Shown: piece after piece, positions 20,001 through 29,500 of the stretch
Numbering within the stretch: position 1 is the first letter of the stretch
Layout: the number at the start of each line of letters is the position of its first letter
DNA from: Rhynchopus euleeides
Lineage: Eukaryota > Euglenozoa > Diplonemea > Diplonemida > Diplonemidae
DNA length: 64,000 nt
NCBI GenBank assembly: GCA_963210315.1
Contig: OY723249.1
Span: 310,001 to 374,000, forward strand
Direction: 5' to 3'
Notes under the pieces: generated by a model
Databases searched by the model: none
Seen by the model: only the letters and a program-made list of their open reading frames with translations
Told to the model about the DNA's origin: nothing
Program-made: the position numbers and the translations under genes

Positions 20001-23000
20001 GCGCGTCGGAGCTCTGGCGCCGGGCCCGGACGGAAGCCCCGGGCCCGGGACGGGTGGAGGCTGCCCCCACATGGGAGGAGACGGAGGAAGCGGTGGTGCA
20101 AGCGGCGAGACAAGGGCGGTATTCGGCGGCGATGGCGCGCACCAGGAGCGCCGGCCTGGCGCCTGCCACCCCTGCCACGAAAGCGAAGCTCCTAGCAATG
20201 CACCCGGAAGCGGACAGCCCAGCCATCTCCGCGGCGACGCGGGTAGTGCCCGCGGATGCCACCCCCGCCGAGGTGTTTAAAGCGCTGAAGGGGTTACCGA
20301 GGGGCACGGGCGCCGGCCCCTCAGGCCTGAGGGCGGACCACCTCCGGGAGCTCGTCCAGGTGGAGGGAGTGGATGTGCTTCCGGCCCTCACGGCGGTGGT
20401 GAATGTCCTGCGCAGAGGCGAGGCCCCCCCGCAGCTGGCCCGGCACATCGCGGGCGCGTCTCTGGTCGCGCTCCCCAAGCCAGACGCGGGGATCCGCCCG
20501 ATCGCGGTTGGGGAGACCCTCCGCCGCCTGGTGGCCAAAACCCTCACCGCAGACGTCAGGGAACAGGCTGGGAAGCTCCTCCTGAAGGGGAGGCAAGTAG
20601 GAGTGGCGGTGGACGGCGGACTGGAGGCGGCCACGGCGGTCGTGAAGGACTTCGCGGCGCGCAACAGGGGGGCGGACAAGGTCCTGCTGAAGATCGACTA
20701 TGCCAACGCCTTTAACATGGTTAACAGGCAGGCGGTCATCGATGCTGTCAGGCGGGACCTCCCGGAGCTGTCGGCGTGGGTCGAGTGGTGCTACGCGTCG
20801 CCCTCAGCCCTGATATACCGTGGCGAAGTGCTCGAATCGCAGAGGGGGGTACAGCAGGGGGACCCCCTCGGGCCGCTCCTGTTCTCCCTGGCCATCCGCC
20901 AGCTGACCGAGGACCTAGGCAAGCTGCCGGGGGTGGAGGGCAGCGTGTGGTACTTGGACGATGGCACGCTGATGGGCTCCCCCGGGGCGGTCGGCCACGC
21001 GTTCGCGATCCTCGAGCGGCGGAGCGCGGAGCTGGGCCTGGTGGTGGCACGCCGCAAATGCGAAGTGATCTCGCTGAATGGGCACTCGGTGGAGGGCCTC
21101 CGGGGAGCGGGCCTTGATGTAGCCGCGACGGAAAAGGAGCGCGCGACTCGCATGGACCTCCTCCACCACAACTTCGAGTTCCTCGGGGCTCCGGTGGGGG
21201 ATGCGGAATTCTGCGAGCGGGTGATGGATACAAAACTGAGAGAGAAGTTCATCCCAAACCTGCGCCAGCTTCACCACCTCCAAGACGCGCAAGTGGCCAT
21301 GACCCTCCTGCGACACTGTGAAGGCTTCTGCAAGCTGGTCTTCCAGATGCGCGCAATTGGGTACGCCGGGAGAGAATACCTTCGCCAGTATGACAAGGAA
21401 ATCGGGATGGTGCTGGCATCTGTGCTCGGGGACAGGGACGGGACCCTCCCTGACGATGCGCGAGACCAGGCGGCCCTGCCCGTCAGGCTAGGGGGTATGG
21501 GCATTCGGAGGTCGGAGGACCACATCACCGCTGCGGCTTTGGCGGCGGCTAGCTCCTTCTTCCCCCTATGTGTGCAGCTGGACAGCGGATATCGTTGGGA
21601 TGCGGATGCGTGGCGCGTGGCAGCGACCGCCCACAACGAGCTGGTGGCGGAGGCGGACTGGGTGGACCCTCACAAGCGCCCGGGCGAGCCCCTCCGCCAG
21701 CGCGACCTATCCCTGGCGATCATCAGCCGGCAGCACGAGACCCTACTGGCGGAGGCTGACGTGCTGAGTAAAGGGCGTCAGTTGTCCGCGTCCCTCCCAG
21801 GCGCAGGGGCGTGGGTGACGGTGACGCCAGAACAACAGTTTGCGATGGGGAGGGAGGAGTACCAAGTGGCGGCTCGCCTGCGCCTGGGCCTCGTCGTCTT
21901 CGCCCCTGGGTCGCGGTGCCACGAGTGCGGGGACGCCATGGACGTCTTGGGCGCCCATGTGTTCAGCTGCCAGGCATCGGCGGACCGCATCAAGCGCCAC
22001 GACGCGGTGAAGCTCGGGGTGCTGGGGCTGGCGCGGGACGCGGGACTCGGCCCCCAGCTGGAGCCCAACCACCTCCTCTTGGGCGGGGGCAAGCCGGCTG
22101 ACGTGTTCCTCCCGTGCGGCATAGGTGAGTCGCGGGGCCGGGCGATCGACGTGACCGTGTGGTCGACGTGCGCGGAGTCTGCGAGGCAGGGTGCGGCGAG
22201 AGCGCGGGGGTACACCGCGTCGCGGGCTGAAGCATCCAAGCATCGCAAGCACGGGGCGCGGTGTCAGGAGGTTGAGATCGCCTTCTCCGCGTTCGCCCTG
22301 GAGCAGTCGGGCGGGATGGGTCCGGAGGCCGTGCGGCTCTTCAGGCACTTGGTCAGCTTCGCGGTGGACCACAAGCTGGGGGACAGGGCCGAGCTCACTC
22401 GTTCCTGGGCGGCGCGGATAGTGGTGCCGTTGATGCGGGCGGTGGGGCGGTCGTCGCTCCGCAGGGGGGCGCTGTGCACGGACCTGCGCTCTGGTCAGAC
22501 TCGGGAGCGGGTCTTGCCGGATCCGCTGGTGGGCGTGGAGCCGGACTACTTCTTCGCGCCTGACACGGACCTGGCCCCCGCGCCACACTTCGACGGGCAC
22601 ATGGACGCGGAGGATTTCATGTGTGACCCGGATGACGCGGCGGGCCCCGAGGAGCCGACCCCTGAACCCGAACCTGCCCCTCCCCGCCGCCCACGCCCGC
22701 CGCCTCCCCCCGCGGAGGGGGACCTCCCGCAGCCGGCGGGTGGGGTGGCGGCTGACCCCCTGGCCCAATTGCTGGAGTGGCGCGGCCAGACGGACGGGAG
22801 GCTGAGCTTGTCGTCCCTGCAGCAGCAGGCGCGGCTGGGCCTGGTCGAGCCGGACGGGTGGTCGTTCCGGGTGGGGGACTGTGCTTTTGATGCGTTGGCC
22901 ACGCTGGGTGCCCGATCGGTGAAGCAATCCAGCGGGTGGCTGCGCCAAGAGGCAGTCCGCAGGGCGATGCGCGACCCGGACCTCCGGATGCGGGTGGAGG

Positions 23001-24655
23001 AGGGTCCGAACCAGTGGGCCGAGCAGATGATGCGCGCAGGGAGCGACGACGTGCGCACCTGGGCGGACTTCATCGCCCTGGCGGCGGCTGCGCGCGTGAC
23101 CAGATGCGTCGTCCTCGTGCTCATCGACAACCACCAGCCGATGCTTCTGTCCCCAGTAGGTGCGGGTGCAGTGGTGGACGCCCACTGTCTGCGGAGGACG
23201 GGGGGGCAACATGGGCACTACGTGCCCCTAGTTATGCCGGAGCCCATGCGTCAGCACCTGGCGGGTCTTCCCCCGAAGCCGATGGCAGCGGATGTCACGG
23301 GGTGCGATGGTGATAGTCCCATGCAGATGGTGCGTCAGGGGGGCTCGGCGGGCCAGGTGGAGGAGTGCGAGAAGTGCCGCCGCCCGTTCGACCGCTCCGC
23401 GAGGCATCACGCGTGTGGCAGATGCTGGCGCAAAGTGTGCGCGTCATGCGCAGTGCGGGGTGAGCGGTGCCCAGGCTACATTGACCGGGTGGCGGTGGAT
23501 GTCGACGCTCCAGACCCTGCGGAGCAACCCGCGGTCACCCCGGATCTGCGGGAGGTCCTGGAGTCCGCCCGGGCGCGCCCCCGCCGGCGGAAGCCCATCC
23601 CGAGCCGCATGCACGACACGCCGATGGGGCCCAGGCAGCCGAGTGCCCCGCACGACTCGTCGGGGGCTGCGCACCATCCAACGCGGGTGAAGGAGGAAGT
23701 GGCGGAGGAGCCGGTCGCTCCCGGCCAGGACGTGGAGATGCACCAGGGCGGAGGCTCCCAAACCTCAAACACAGCCCCCTCTGGTGCGCCCTCCGCGACC
23801 CACGGCCACAGCGTGCCCCCGGCGGAGAGTGCCTCCCGGGCTGCCCCAGCCCCCACGCAGGGGCAGGCCCAACATGCAGAGTGCCCGCCGTCGGGGTCGG
23901 GGGCCACAGAGAACCACCAGGGCGGAGGCTCCCAAACCTCAAACACAGCCCCCTCTGGTGTGCCCTCTGCGGCTCCGGTCACGGCGGCAGGCGCCCAGCC
24001 GTCTGGCCCCGCTCAGGCCGCGCGGCGCCGCCAGGGCGGAGGCTCCCACACCTTCAACACAGCCCCCTCTGGCACCTCTGGCGGAACAGCCCCCGGTGGG
24101 GCTGGCGGGATCCAGGGGGTTGCTGCGACGATGATGCGCAACGCCGCGCAGGCCCGCCGGGACGGGCAGCGCCGCAGCCGGACGGCCGCGTCCTCGAGAC
24201 GCCTGGAGGAGCTGCGTCAGGGTGACGCGGCGGGCCCCATGGAGTTCGACGACGACCCGGCGAACGTGTGGGAGCCCGAGGACGACCTCCAGGCCATCGA
24301 CGCCTACGGGGACGACGAGACGCCCGCGGCGAACATCCCCGCTCTGCAGGAGCTTGCGGCGTCCCGTGTCTGGGCCGAGGGGGTGGTAGCGCGGGCCCGC
24401 GGCATGGCCCCCTGCGTCTCGATGGGAGGAGCCATCCCCCGCACCGTCGAGGCGTGGAGGCACTGCTTCCACCCCAGCTATGGCCTTTGCCCCCTCTCGC
24501 CCAGGGTGGCAGGTGACGTAGCGGCGGAGTGGCTGCAGGCGCGCATCCTGCAAGGGGGCGCGCAGGCCGAGCCCGGGAACCAGACGAGGGAGCCGGGGGT
24601 CAGCCTGCGCGTCTACATGCGCAAGCTGCAGACGGAGGTGGAGCGAGGCGAGTAG
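17081..24655 (+). CDS. Retrotransposon polyprotein: membrane-like N-terminus, OTU, reverse transcriptase, CCHC, endonuclease, second OTU, FYVE-like finger
   Basis: The first ATG in the open frame is at 17081 (2,524 aa). A Gly/Pro/Ala-rich head and several Trp-rich hydrophobic segments occupy about residues 20-550. An OTU-like protease has Cys627 (TGDCLFAAL) and His740 (GNHYEGV). Zinc motifs follow at 797 (C2H2-like) and 846-863 (CxxC..CxxC). The reverse transcriptase has GPSGLRADHL, motif A Asp1206 (KIDYANAF), QQGDPLGPLLFS, and YLDD at 1291-1294. Next are the CCHC at 1613-1630, and endonuclease residues Asp1674 (PADVFL) and Asp1690 (AIDVTV). A second OTU-like fold has Cys1934 (VGDCAFDAL) and His2046 (GHYVPL). 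A FYVE-type motif (RHHACGRCWRKVCASC) starts at Cys2096. Three QGGGSQTSNTAPSG-type repeats lie at about 2220, 2280 and 2317. R2/NeSL/Dualen-type elements carry RLE and sometimes OTU or Ulp1; two OTU domains would be unusual. No frame break is seen. Confidence 0.88.
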   Translation: MEARDAPGRGHARRRGQWALMALLVAALTPPAGEQPGPPPVARETGGSQPPTRVQPGPPPVAAAARGSQPPARGQPGSPPVAAGAAAATAAAAAAAPGQAEPGEGGAHTGPPPTTAHRSDPPASCTPQRHSPTAAEGPRPPPEQAAAVTAAETTPAGPLERRKPLSRPRGAKYGAPGVIADRGGRDGLCPRCGGWWEGVSCGPPPVPGSPLPAYVFPPPSPELPPLGGYWGVGWVRATLGWAVVVAGTLGWSWWPAVFALSRCRARGWWAVGRRRATRLMHSVWGQSKAWRAAVVGGCCWVVAGGVERAWASSAAACWGFVFVWEPRWVALQGETAWAWWWGLGVLPVLLAAGLSPSRAARGISWALGRVSRVVRWLRVSGRAAGVLPGFTEACGLAAGLGGAAVIAAGALWVEVLSASDLRAGVVAASAYGLATGGWVLVGSAMVRQRRLANRRGWLPRWSWRARRRSRWVARRPRLEVLLPASVRRSEDRIGAGLDALRRVSRAERVAEVLPVLASAGALSGGVWGLGFLSLACLVWAGVEVAVTAARLRESEMRDAVTLDLWRSVQPMRRTRLLCATSERPPLFLGPRDLCGGDLEMEEDWTGVDEVLSQFGGSRVPNQATGDCLFAALTPTAALPSHDDIVGMRSELSRRAGDASVKPQLLHLLGDARRVEEYRAGLAGAAHGDHLALHLAAGAWDLSVVVVQEGRGQAIRVDPRRPKKQGPAPADVRVVALSGNHYEGVAMPLARRRALRESAAPAHLSPATCRDACPAALGEGAQEAEGAGLGDVRRRWFCPLTACAGSALHRHTPYSSKETLRKHAQAHADQGEEFPPSALRLLGMKKCMWCSKVMSTSLDSCVKCRPRGATPVVPNRRAPSAAEAADAGRLPPLESIHTERVGVSLSVPGAILRPAAVAYSQALWDVAANSSSTTAWLRLLLVPKTLFRTYRGGKKKQLLAKRAREEAIILWREGRASELWRRARTEAPGPGRVEAAPTWEETEEAVVQAARQGRYSAAMARTRSAGLAPATPATKAKLLAMHPEADSPAISAATRVVPADATPAEVFKALKGLPRGTGAGPSGLRADHLRELVQVEGVDVLPALTAVVNVLRRGEAPPQLARHIAGASLVALPKPDAGIRPIAVGETLRRLVAKTLTADVREQAGKLLLKGRQVGVAVDGGLEAATAVVKDFAARNRGADKVLLKIDYANAFNMVNRQAVIDAVRRDLPELSAWVEWCYASPSALIYRGEVLESQRGVQQGDPLGPLLFSLAIRQLTEDLGKLPGVEGSVWYLDDGTLMGSPGAVGHAFAILERRSAELGLVVARRKCEVISLNGHSVEGLRGAGLDVAATEKERATRMDLLHHNFEFLGAPVGDAEFCERVMDTKLREKFIPNLRQLHHLQDAQVAMTLLRHCEGFCKLVFQMRAIGYAGREYLRQYDKEIGMVLASVLGDRDGTLPDDARDQAALPVRLGGMGIRRSEDHITAAALAAASSFFPLCVQLDSGYRWDADAWRVAATAHNELVAEADWVDPHKRPGEPLRQRDLSLAIISRQHETLLAEADVLSKGRQLSASLPGAGAWVTVTPEQQFAMGREEYQVAARLRLGLVVFAPGSRCHECGDAMDVLGAHVFSCQASADRIKRHDAVKLGVLGLARDAGLGPQLEPNHLLLGGGKPADVFLPCGIGESRGRAIDVTVWSTCAESARQGAARARGYTASRAEASKHRKHGARCQEVEIAFSAFALEQSGGMGPEAVRLFRHLVSFAVDHKLGDRAELTRSWAARIVVPLMRAVGRSSLRRGALCTDLRSGQTRERVLPDPLVGVEPDYFFAPDTDLAPAPHFDGHMDAEDFMCDPDDAAGPEEPTPEPEPAPPRRPRPPPPPAEGDLPQPAGGVAADPLAQLLEWRGQTDGRLSLSSLQQQARLGLVEPDGWSFRVGDCAFDALATLGARSVKQSSGWLRQEAVRRAMRDPDLRMRVEEGPNQWAEQMMRAGSDDVRTWADFIALAAAARVTRCVVLVLIDNHQPMLLSPVGAGAVVDAHCLRRTGGQHGHYVPLVMPEPMRQHLAGLPPKPMAADVTGCDGDSPMQMVRQGGSAGQVEECEKCRRPFDRSARHHACGRCWRKVCASCAVRGERCPGYIDRVAVDVDAPDPAEQPAVTPDLREVLESARARPRRRKPIPSRMHDTPMGPRQPSAPHDSSGAAHHPTRVKEEVAEEPVAPGQDVEMHQGGGSQTSNTAPSGAPSATHGHSVPPAESASRAAPAPTQGQAQHAECPPSGSGATENHQGGGSQTSNTAPSGVPSAAPVTAAGAQPSGPAQAARRRQGGGSHTFNTAPSGTSGGTAPGGAGGIQGVAATMMRNAAQARRDGQRRSRTAASSRRLEELRQGDAAGPMEFDDDPANVWEPEDDLQAIDAYGDDETPAANIPALQELAASRVWAEGVVARARGMAPCVSMGGAIPRTVEAWRHCFHPSYGLCPLSPRVAGDVAAEWLQARILQGGAQAEPGNQTREPGVSLRVYMRKLQTEVERGE

Positions 24656-25180
24656 GCGGAGCAGCGTCCCCACCCCCACCACCCCCCCCCCCCCCGGGAC
24701 CTTCCCCCCCCCCCCTTTCATAGATGTGTGCAGGTGGCCGTTGTGAATGGTTAGACAGGGGCTGGCCACCCCTCCCCCGGGCTCTGCACAGCAGGTCTGG
24801 GTTAGAAACAACATAACCCCCCCCCCTTCCTCCCCTCCCCTCCCCTCCCCTCCCCTATTGATGTCCCCCCCCCCCTCCCCCAGCGCTTTGCCGCTCGTGT
24901 GAGTACCGCCCTGACTGGGAGAAAGGGTAGGGCTGGTTGGGTTGGCGGAGTTGGGCGGATGGGCGAAACGGAAAAATCGACGAGGTCGCAGCGTCAGGGC
25001 GTTCTGGGCTGGCTGGTGGTGGTTGGGACAAGACCGACGAGATTAGAAGCGGCACTGGTAGACGGGTTTTGAGGCCCCCCGCCCCCAGGTTCCCCCTGCC
25101 CACCTGGACGGACCCAAGTGCCTCACACCGGATCTCTCCCCACCCGGTGGTCCACCTGACGGATACGTGAAACAAAAATT
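24656..25180 (+). other. Retrotransposon 3' untranslated region, homopolymer rich
   Basis: Long C tracts alternate with short mixed sequence (24676-24720, 24817-24880). No ORF is convincing. A C-rich trailer follows the stop at 24653-24655. Confidence 0.5.
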
Positions 25181-25565
25181 GGGTTTTTAGTATGCTTGTA
25201 TTCGCAGTATAACCATATATAAATTTTCCAGAAAGCCCCGCATTATGCGAGCTGGCACGCTTAATACAAGCATATATGCTTGTATTTGCCCCCCCCCAGT
25301 AAGATACTGTTATGAAAAACGAGGCTTAGCCCCAGTGGTTACGCTCCGCATGCGGAACATGCGGATTTCCGTAGGGTATTTCTTTGTCGAAATCCGTACG
25401 TACGGTTTCCACATGCAGATTTCCGCATGTGCCTGGGTAATTTTCCCCGCCTCCCTCCGAGCGTCAACCAAGCGTCAACCCATTTACACTGGGGCGACGC
25501 TAACCTAGCGTTACACTGGGTCGATGGTCGATGACGTCGATGAGAGGTTTTGCAGGAACAGATGC

Positions 25566-25614
25566 TCACTACCGTGGCCTCCGGCGGCTGGGGGCTCCGC
25601 CCCCAGACCCCCCT
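25566..25614 (+). repeat. Dispersed GC-hairpin module
   Basis: CACTACCGTGGCCTCCGGCG, then a GGGGGCTCCGCCCCC hairpin and AGACCCCCC; first of two inside the hAT-like element. Confidence 0.85.
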
Positions 25615-25727
25615 GTAGTGTGCGTCTCGTACTCCGATCTCATAAGGTCAGGAAATCCAACCACTCTAGTAGCCTCAGGAGGACGCAGCCAATTCACACA
25701 GAATCTGTACGACCACAATGAACAGAT

Positions 25728-25778
25728 GTTCACTACCGTGGCCTCCGGCGGCTGGGGGGCTCCGCCCCCCAGACCCCC
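25728..25778 (+). repeat. Dispersed GC-hairpin module
   Basis: Second copy inside the hAT-like element, with the full GGGGGGCTCCGCCCCCC stem. Confidence 0.85.
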
Positions 25779-26148
25779 CATATAGCCTGTGCCCGTCTAG
25801 TGACCAAGTCCTGGGTGGGTGCCGCCCGCAATAATTTTCAACTGAAAAAAAACGGCACGTGCGGTTTTCCGTATGTAATTGTTTTTGCGTTTCCAAAACT
25901 GCGTAACCACTGCTTAGCCCCGGTTTTTGAGATTTTGCCCCGAAAAACCGGGGGTGCCTCTTTTTTTTTTCCACCGGGATTTTTCTGAGATTCTGTCCGG
26001 GTACTATTCCAGAGTACTTTTTGGCCAGAGGAGGCCGGGGGCAAGAGCACAGTGCCCTGCCCCAGGGTTAGCCCGATGAACCTGTTGAGCACAAGGTGCA
26101 CGTTAACTACATGCGGCGTGCGACTATGGAGCAGAATCAGCTGTTCGC

Positions 26149-26193
26149 TACCGTGGCCTCCGGCGGCTGGGGGGCTCCGCCCCCCAGACCCCT
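26149..26193 (+). repeat. Dispersed GC-hairpin module
   Basis: A further plus-strand copy just left of the telomere-like tail. Confidence 0.85.
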
Positions 26194-26218
26194 TATGTGG
26201 CCTGTGCCTGTCCTCTAG

Positions 26219-26520
26219 GGTTAACCCTAACCCTAACCCTAGGGTGAGGGTAGGGTCTGGAGTTAACACCAACCCCAACCCTAACCCTAGGGTTGGGTAG
26301 GGTCTAGGGTCACCCGTAACCCTCGAAATCGGGCCCAAATCGCCAAAATGGGCACCCCTCGAAAAAAACAATTCGAAAAGGTCCCCCTACCCACACCTGG
26401 AAATTACCAAAAAATCTGGGACCCCGGCGGCCCCAACCCTAGGGTAGGGTAGGGTAGCCCCCCCCCCCCCCCCCCTCCCCCCCCGGCACGGAGAAACTTA
26501 ACGTTCGACCCGAATAGGGG
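26219..26520. repeat. Short telomere-like tail, matching the end of the large arrays
   Basis: Degenerate AACCCTAACCCTAGGG sequence and a 200-bp unique trailer (GGCCCAAATCGCCAAAATGG and onward) match 42480-42760 and 59980-60258. It breaks off at CGACCCGAAT and joins GGGGGCGG directly. About 670 bp present in the other units (42762-43428) is missing here, with TA at both breakpoints. Confidence 0.85.
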
Positions 26521-26531
26521 GCGGAAAACAC

Positions 26532-29500
26532 TCAGTCAATGAGGAGAACTTCTTCGGACAAGTCACCAGAAGGGAGGCCCTGTGACAGTCGGTTCGCGTG
26601 AAGACGACGAACAACACCAACACAGAGAACACCAACAACGACAAACAGAACAGGGAGGATGAAGGAAGAAGCAGAGACTGAATGATGGAGGCGCACAGCG
26701 GCAGAAGTCACACCTGAGGAAGAGGAGGGCTGCGACTGGCTCAGTGCTGCTTCAAGAGACGCAACGGGTGCAGGAACGCACAGCACCTCGGGAACATGTC
26801 CAGAGAAGGACAGCACGCCACACTGCTCCTTGTAGCCGTACCCAACATACACCATGCCCGGCTTCGCGTACCCAACCATCTCCCACACCCCAATGCGACT
26901 GCACAGCTCCTCCTGGCACAGTGTGACGTTCTCAGAGCTCGCGAGGATGGTGCCTGCAGGACACGAACCAGTCTCCAACGTGATGGCACTGCAGTTCTCA
27001 GAGGGCGGTGTTGGAGGAGGCTCGTCGCCAGGAACGCAGACCACGTCGCCAGGTGTGCCGTAGTAAGTCTGCACGCCACAGTGCTGTGCGTACCCGGACC
27101 CAACAAACGCCACATTCGGCTCGTCGAACCCAACCATCTGCCATGTGTCAATTATACTGCACAGCTGCTCTTGGCACAGTGTGACGTTCTCAGAGCTTGC
27201 GAGAATGTAGCCTGCAGCACATGACGGGCCGGACACAACCGCAATGGCACTGCAGGTCTCAGAGGGCGGTGTTGGAGGAGGTTCGTCGCCAGGAACACAC
27301 AGCACCTCGCCAGGTGTGCCATAGTATGACTGCACGCCACAGTGCTGGGCGTATCCGTACCCAACAAACGTCACATTCGGCTCGTCGAACCCAACCAGCT
27401 GCCATGCGTCAATACGCCCGCACAGCTCCTCCTGGCACAGTGTGACGTTCTCATAGCTCGCGAGGATGGTGCCTGCAGGACACGAGCTGCGCTGCACAGT
27501 GATGGCACTGCACTCTCTTGAGGACGGTACCGGGGTTGGAGGTGTCGGGGGTTTCTCGCCAGGAACACACAGCACCTCGCCAGGTGTGCCATAGTAAGGC
27601 TGCACGCCACAGTGCTGGGCGTATCCGTACCCAACAAACGTCACATTCGGCTCGTCGAACCCAACCATCTGCCATGCGTCAATGCGGCGACACAGCTCCT
27701 CCTGGCACAGTGTGACGTTCTCATAGCTCGCGAGGATGGTGCCTGCAGGACACGAGCTGCGCTGCACAGTCATGGCACTGCACTCTCTTGAGGGCGGTAC
27801 CGGGGTTGGAGGTGTCGGGGGTTTCTCGCCAGGAGCACACAGCACCCTCCCAGGTGTGCCAAAGTAAGACTGCACGCCGCAGTGCAGGTCGTAGCCGTTC
27901 CCAACAACCACCCTGTTCTTCTCGTCGAATCCAACCATCTCCCACGTCTCAAGTCGACTGCACAGCTCCTCCTGGCACAGTGTGACGTTCTCATAGCTCG
28001 CGAGGATGGTGCCTGCAGGACATGAGCCAGTCTCCACAGTGATGGCACTGCAGTTCTCAGAGGGCGGTGTTGGAGGAGGTTCGTCGCCAGGAACACACAG
28101 CACCTGGCCAGGTGTGCCATAGTAAGGCTGCACGCCACAGTGCTGGGCGTATCCGTACCCAACAAACGTCACATTCGGCTCGTCGAACCCAACCAGCTGC
28201 CACGCGTCAAGACGCCTGCACAGCTCCTCCTGGCACAGTGTGACGTTCTCATAGCTCGCGAGGATGGTGCCTGCAGGACACGAGCTGCGCTGCACAGTGA
28301 TGGCACTGCACTCTCTTGAGGGCGGTACCGGGGTTGGAGGTGTCGGGGGTTTCTCGCCAGGAACACACAGCACCCTCCCAGGTGTGCCAAAATATGACTG
28401 CACGCCGCAGTGCAGGTCGTAGCCGTTCCCAACAACCACCCTGTTCTTCTCGTCGAATCCAACCATCTCCCACGTCTCAAGACGACTGCACAGCTCCTCC
28501 TGGCACAGTGTGACGTTCTCATAGCTCGCGAGGATGGTGCCTGCAGGACAGGACCCAGTTTCCACTGTGAGCGCAGTGCAGTTCTCAGAGGGCGGTGTTG
28601 GAGGAGGTTCGTCGCCAGGAACACACAGCACCTCGCCAGGTGTGCCATAGTAAGTCTGCACGCCACAGTGCTGGTCGTATCCGTACCCAACAAACGTCAC
28701 ATTCGGCTCGTCGAACCCAACCAGCTGCCATGCGTCAATACGCCCGCACAGCTCCTCCTGGCACAGTGTGACGTTCTCATAGCTCGCGAGGATGGTGCCT
28801 GCAGGACAGGACCCAGTTTCCACTGTGAGCGCAGTGCAGTCTTCAGAGGGCGGTGTTGGAGGAGGTTCGTCGCCAGGAACACACAGCACCTCGCCAGGTG
28901 TGCCATAGTAAGTCTGCACGCCACAGTGCTGGTCGTATCCGTACCCAACAAACGTCACATTCGGCTCGTCGAACCCAACCATCTGCCATGCGTCAATGCG
29001 GCGACACAGCTCCTCCTGGCACAGTGTGACGTTCTCATAGCTCGCGAGGATGGTGCCTGCAGGACACGAGCTGCGCTGCACAGTCATGGCACTGCACTCT
29101 CTTGAGGGCGGTACCGGGGTTGGAGGTGTCGGGGGTTTCTCGCCAGGAGCACACAGCACCCTCCCAGGTGTGCCAAAGTAAGACTGCACGCCGCAGTGCA
29201 GGTCGTAGCCGTTCCCAACAACCACCCTGTTCTTCTCGTCGAATCCAACCATCTCCCACGTCTCAAGTCGACTGCACAGCTCCTCCTGGCACAGTGTGAC
29301 GTTCTCATAGCTCGCGAGGATGGTGCCTGCAGGACAGGACCCAGTTTCCACTGTGAGCGCAGTGCAGTCTTCAGAGGGCGGTGTTGGAGGAGGTTCGTCG
29401 CCAGGAAGACACAGGACCCTCCCAGGTGTGACATACGGGTAGTCCTGCACGCCGCAGTGCTGGGCGTATCCCTCCCCAACAAACGACACATTCGGCTCTG

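Larger units (their letters stand above)
16761..25180 (+). mobile_element. Non-LTR retrotransposon (restriction-like endonuclease type) with OTU domains
   Basis: Defined by the large ORF at 17081-24655 and its C/G-homopolymer-rich flanks. Exact 5' and 3' ends and a target duplication were not found. The 5' limit is set by the shared repeat ending near 16760, and the 3' limit by the subterminal sequence of the 19.1-kb element near 25180. It therefore probably inserted close to the right end of that element. Confidence 0.75.
6169..25299. mobile_element. Putative 19.1-kb TIR element (G-tract termini, TA-flanked), heavily nested
   Basis: The left end (6169) and the reverse complement of the right end (25299) share 25 bases starting CTGGGGGGGGGCAAATACAA. 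Each is flanked by TA (6167-6168 and 25300-25301). Both ends also carry subterminal GCGAATACAAGCATA and a TTTATATA..AATTTTC block. They therefore belong to one family and have the right orientation to delimit one element. Almost everything between them is other mobile DNA (a 2.8-kb element, several MITEs, a gene-bearing TIR element, a hAT-like element and the retrotransposon), so the original core may have been short. The alternative is two separate truncated elements. Confidence 0.6.
25333..25912. mobile_element. hAT-like non-autonomous element, 580 bp, 8-bp target duplication
   Basis: Perfect 12-bp inverted ends CAGTGGTTACGC with an identical 8-bp CTTAGCCC on both sides (25325-25332, 25913-25920). 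The interior contains ATGCGGATTTCCG palindromes near both ends and two GC-hairpin modules. There is no transposase. Confidence 0.92.

Noticed and set aside
16780..24814. Many long minus-strand and shifted-frame ORFs across the retrotransposon
   Set aside because: Very high GC leaves all frames open; they lack motifs, while the plus frame carries ordered RT, OTU and endonuclease motifs.
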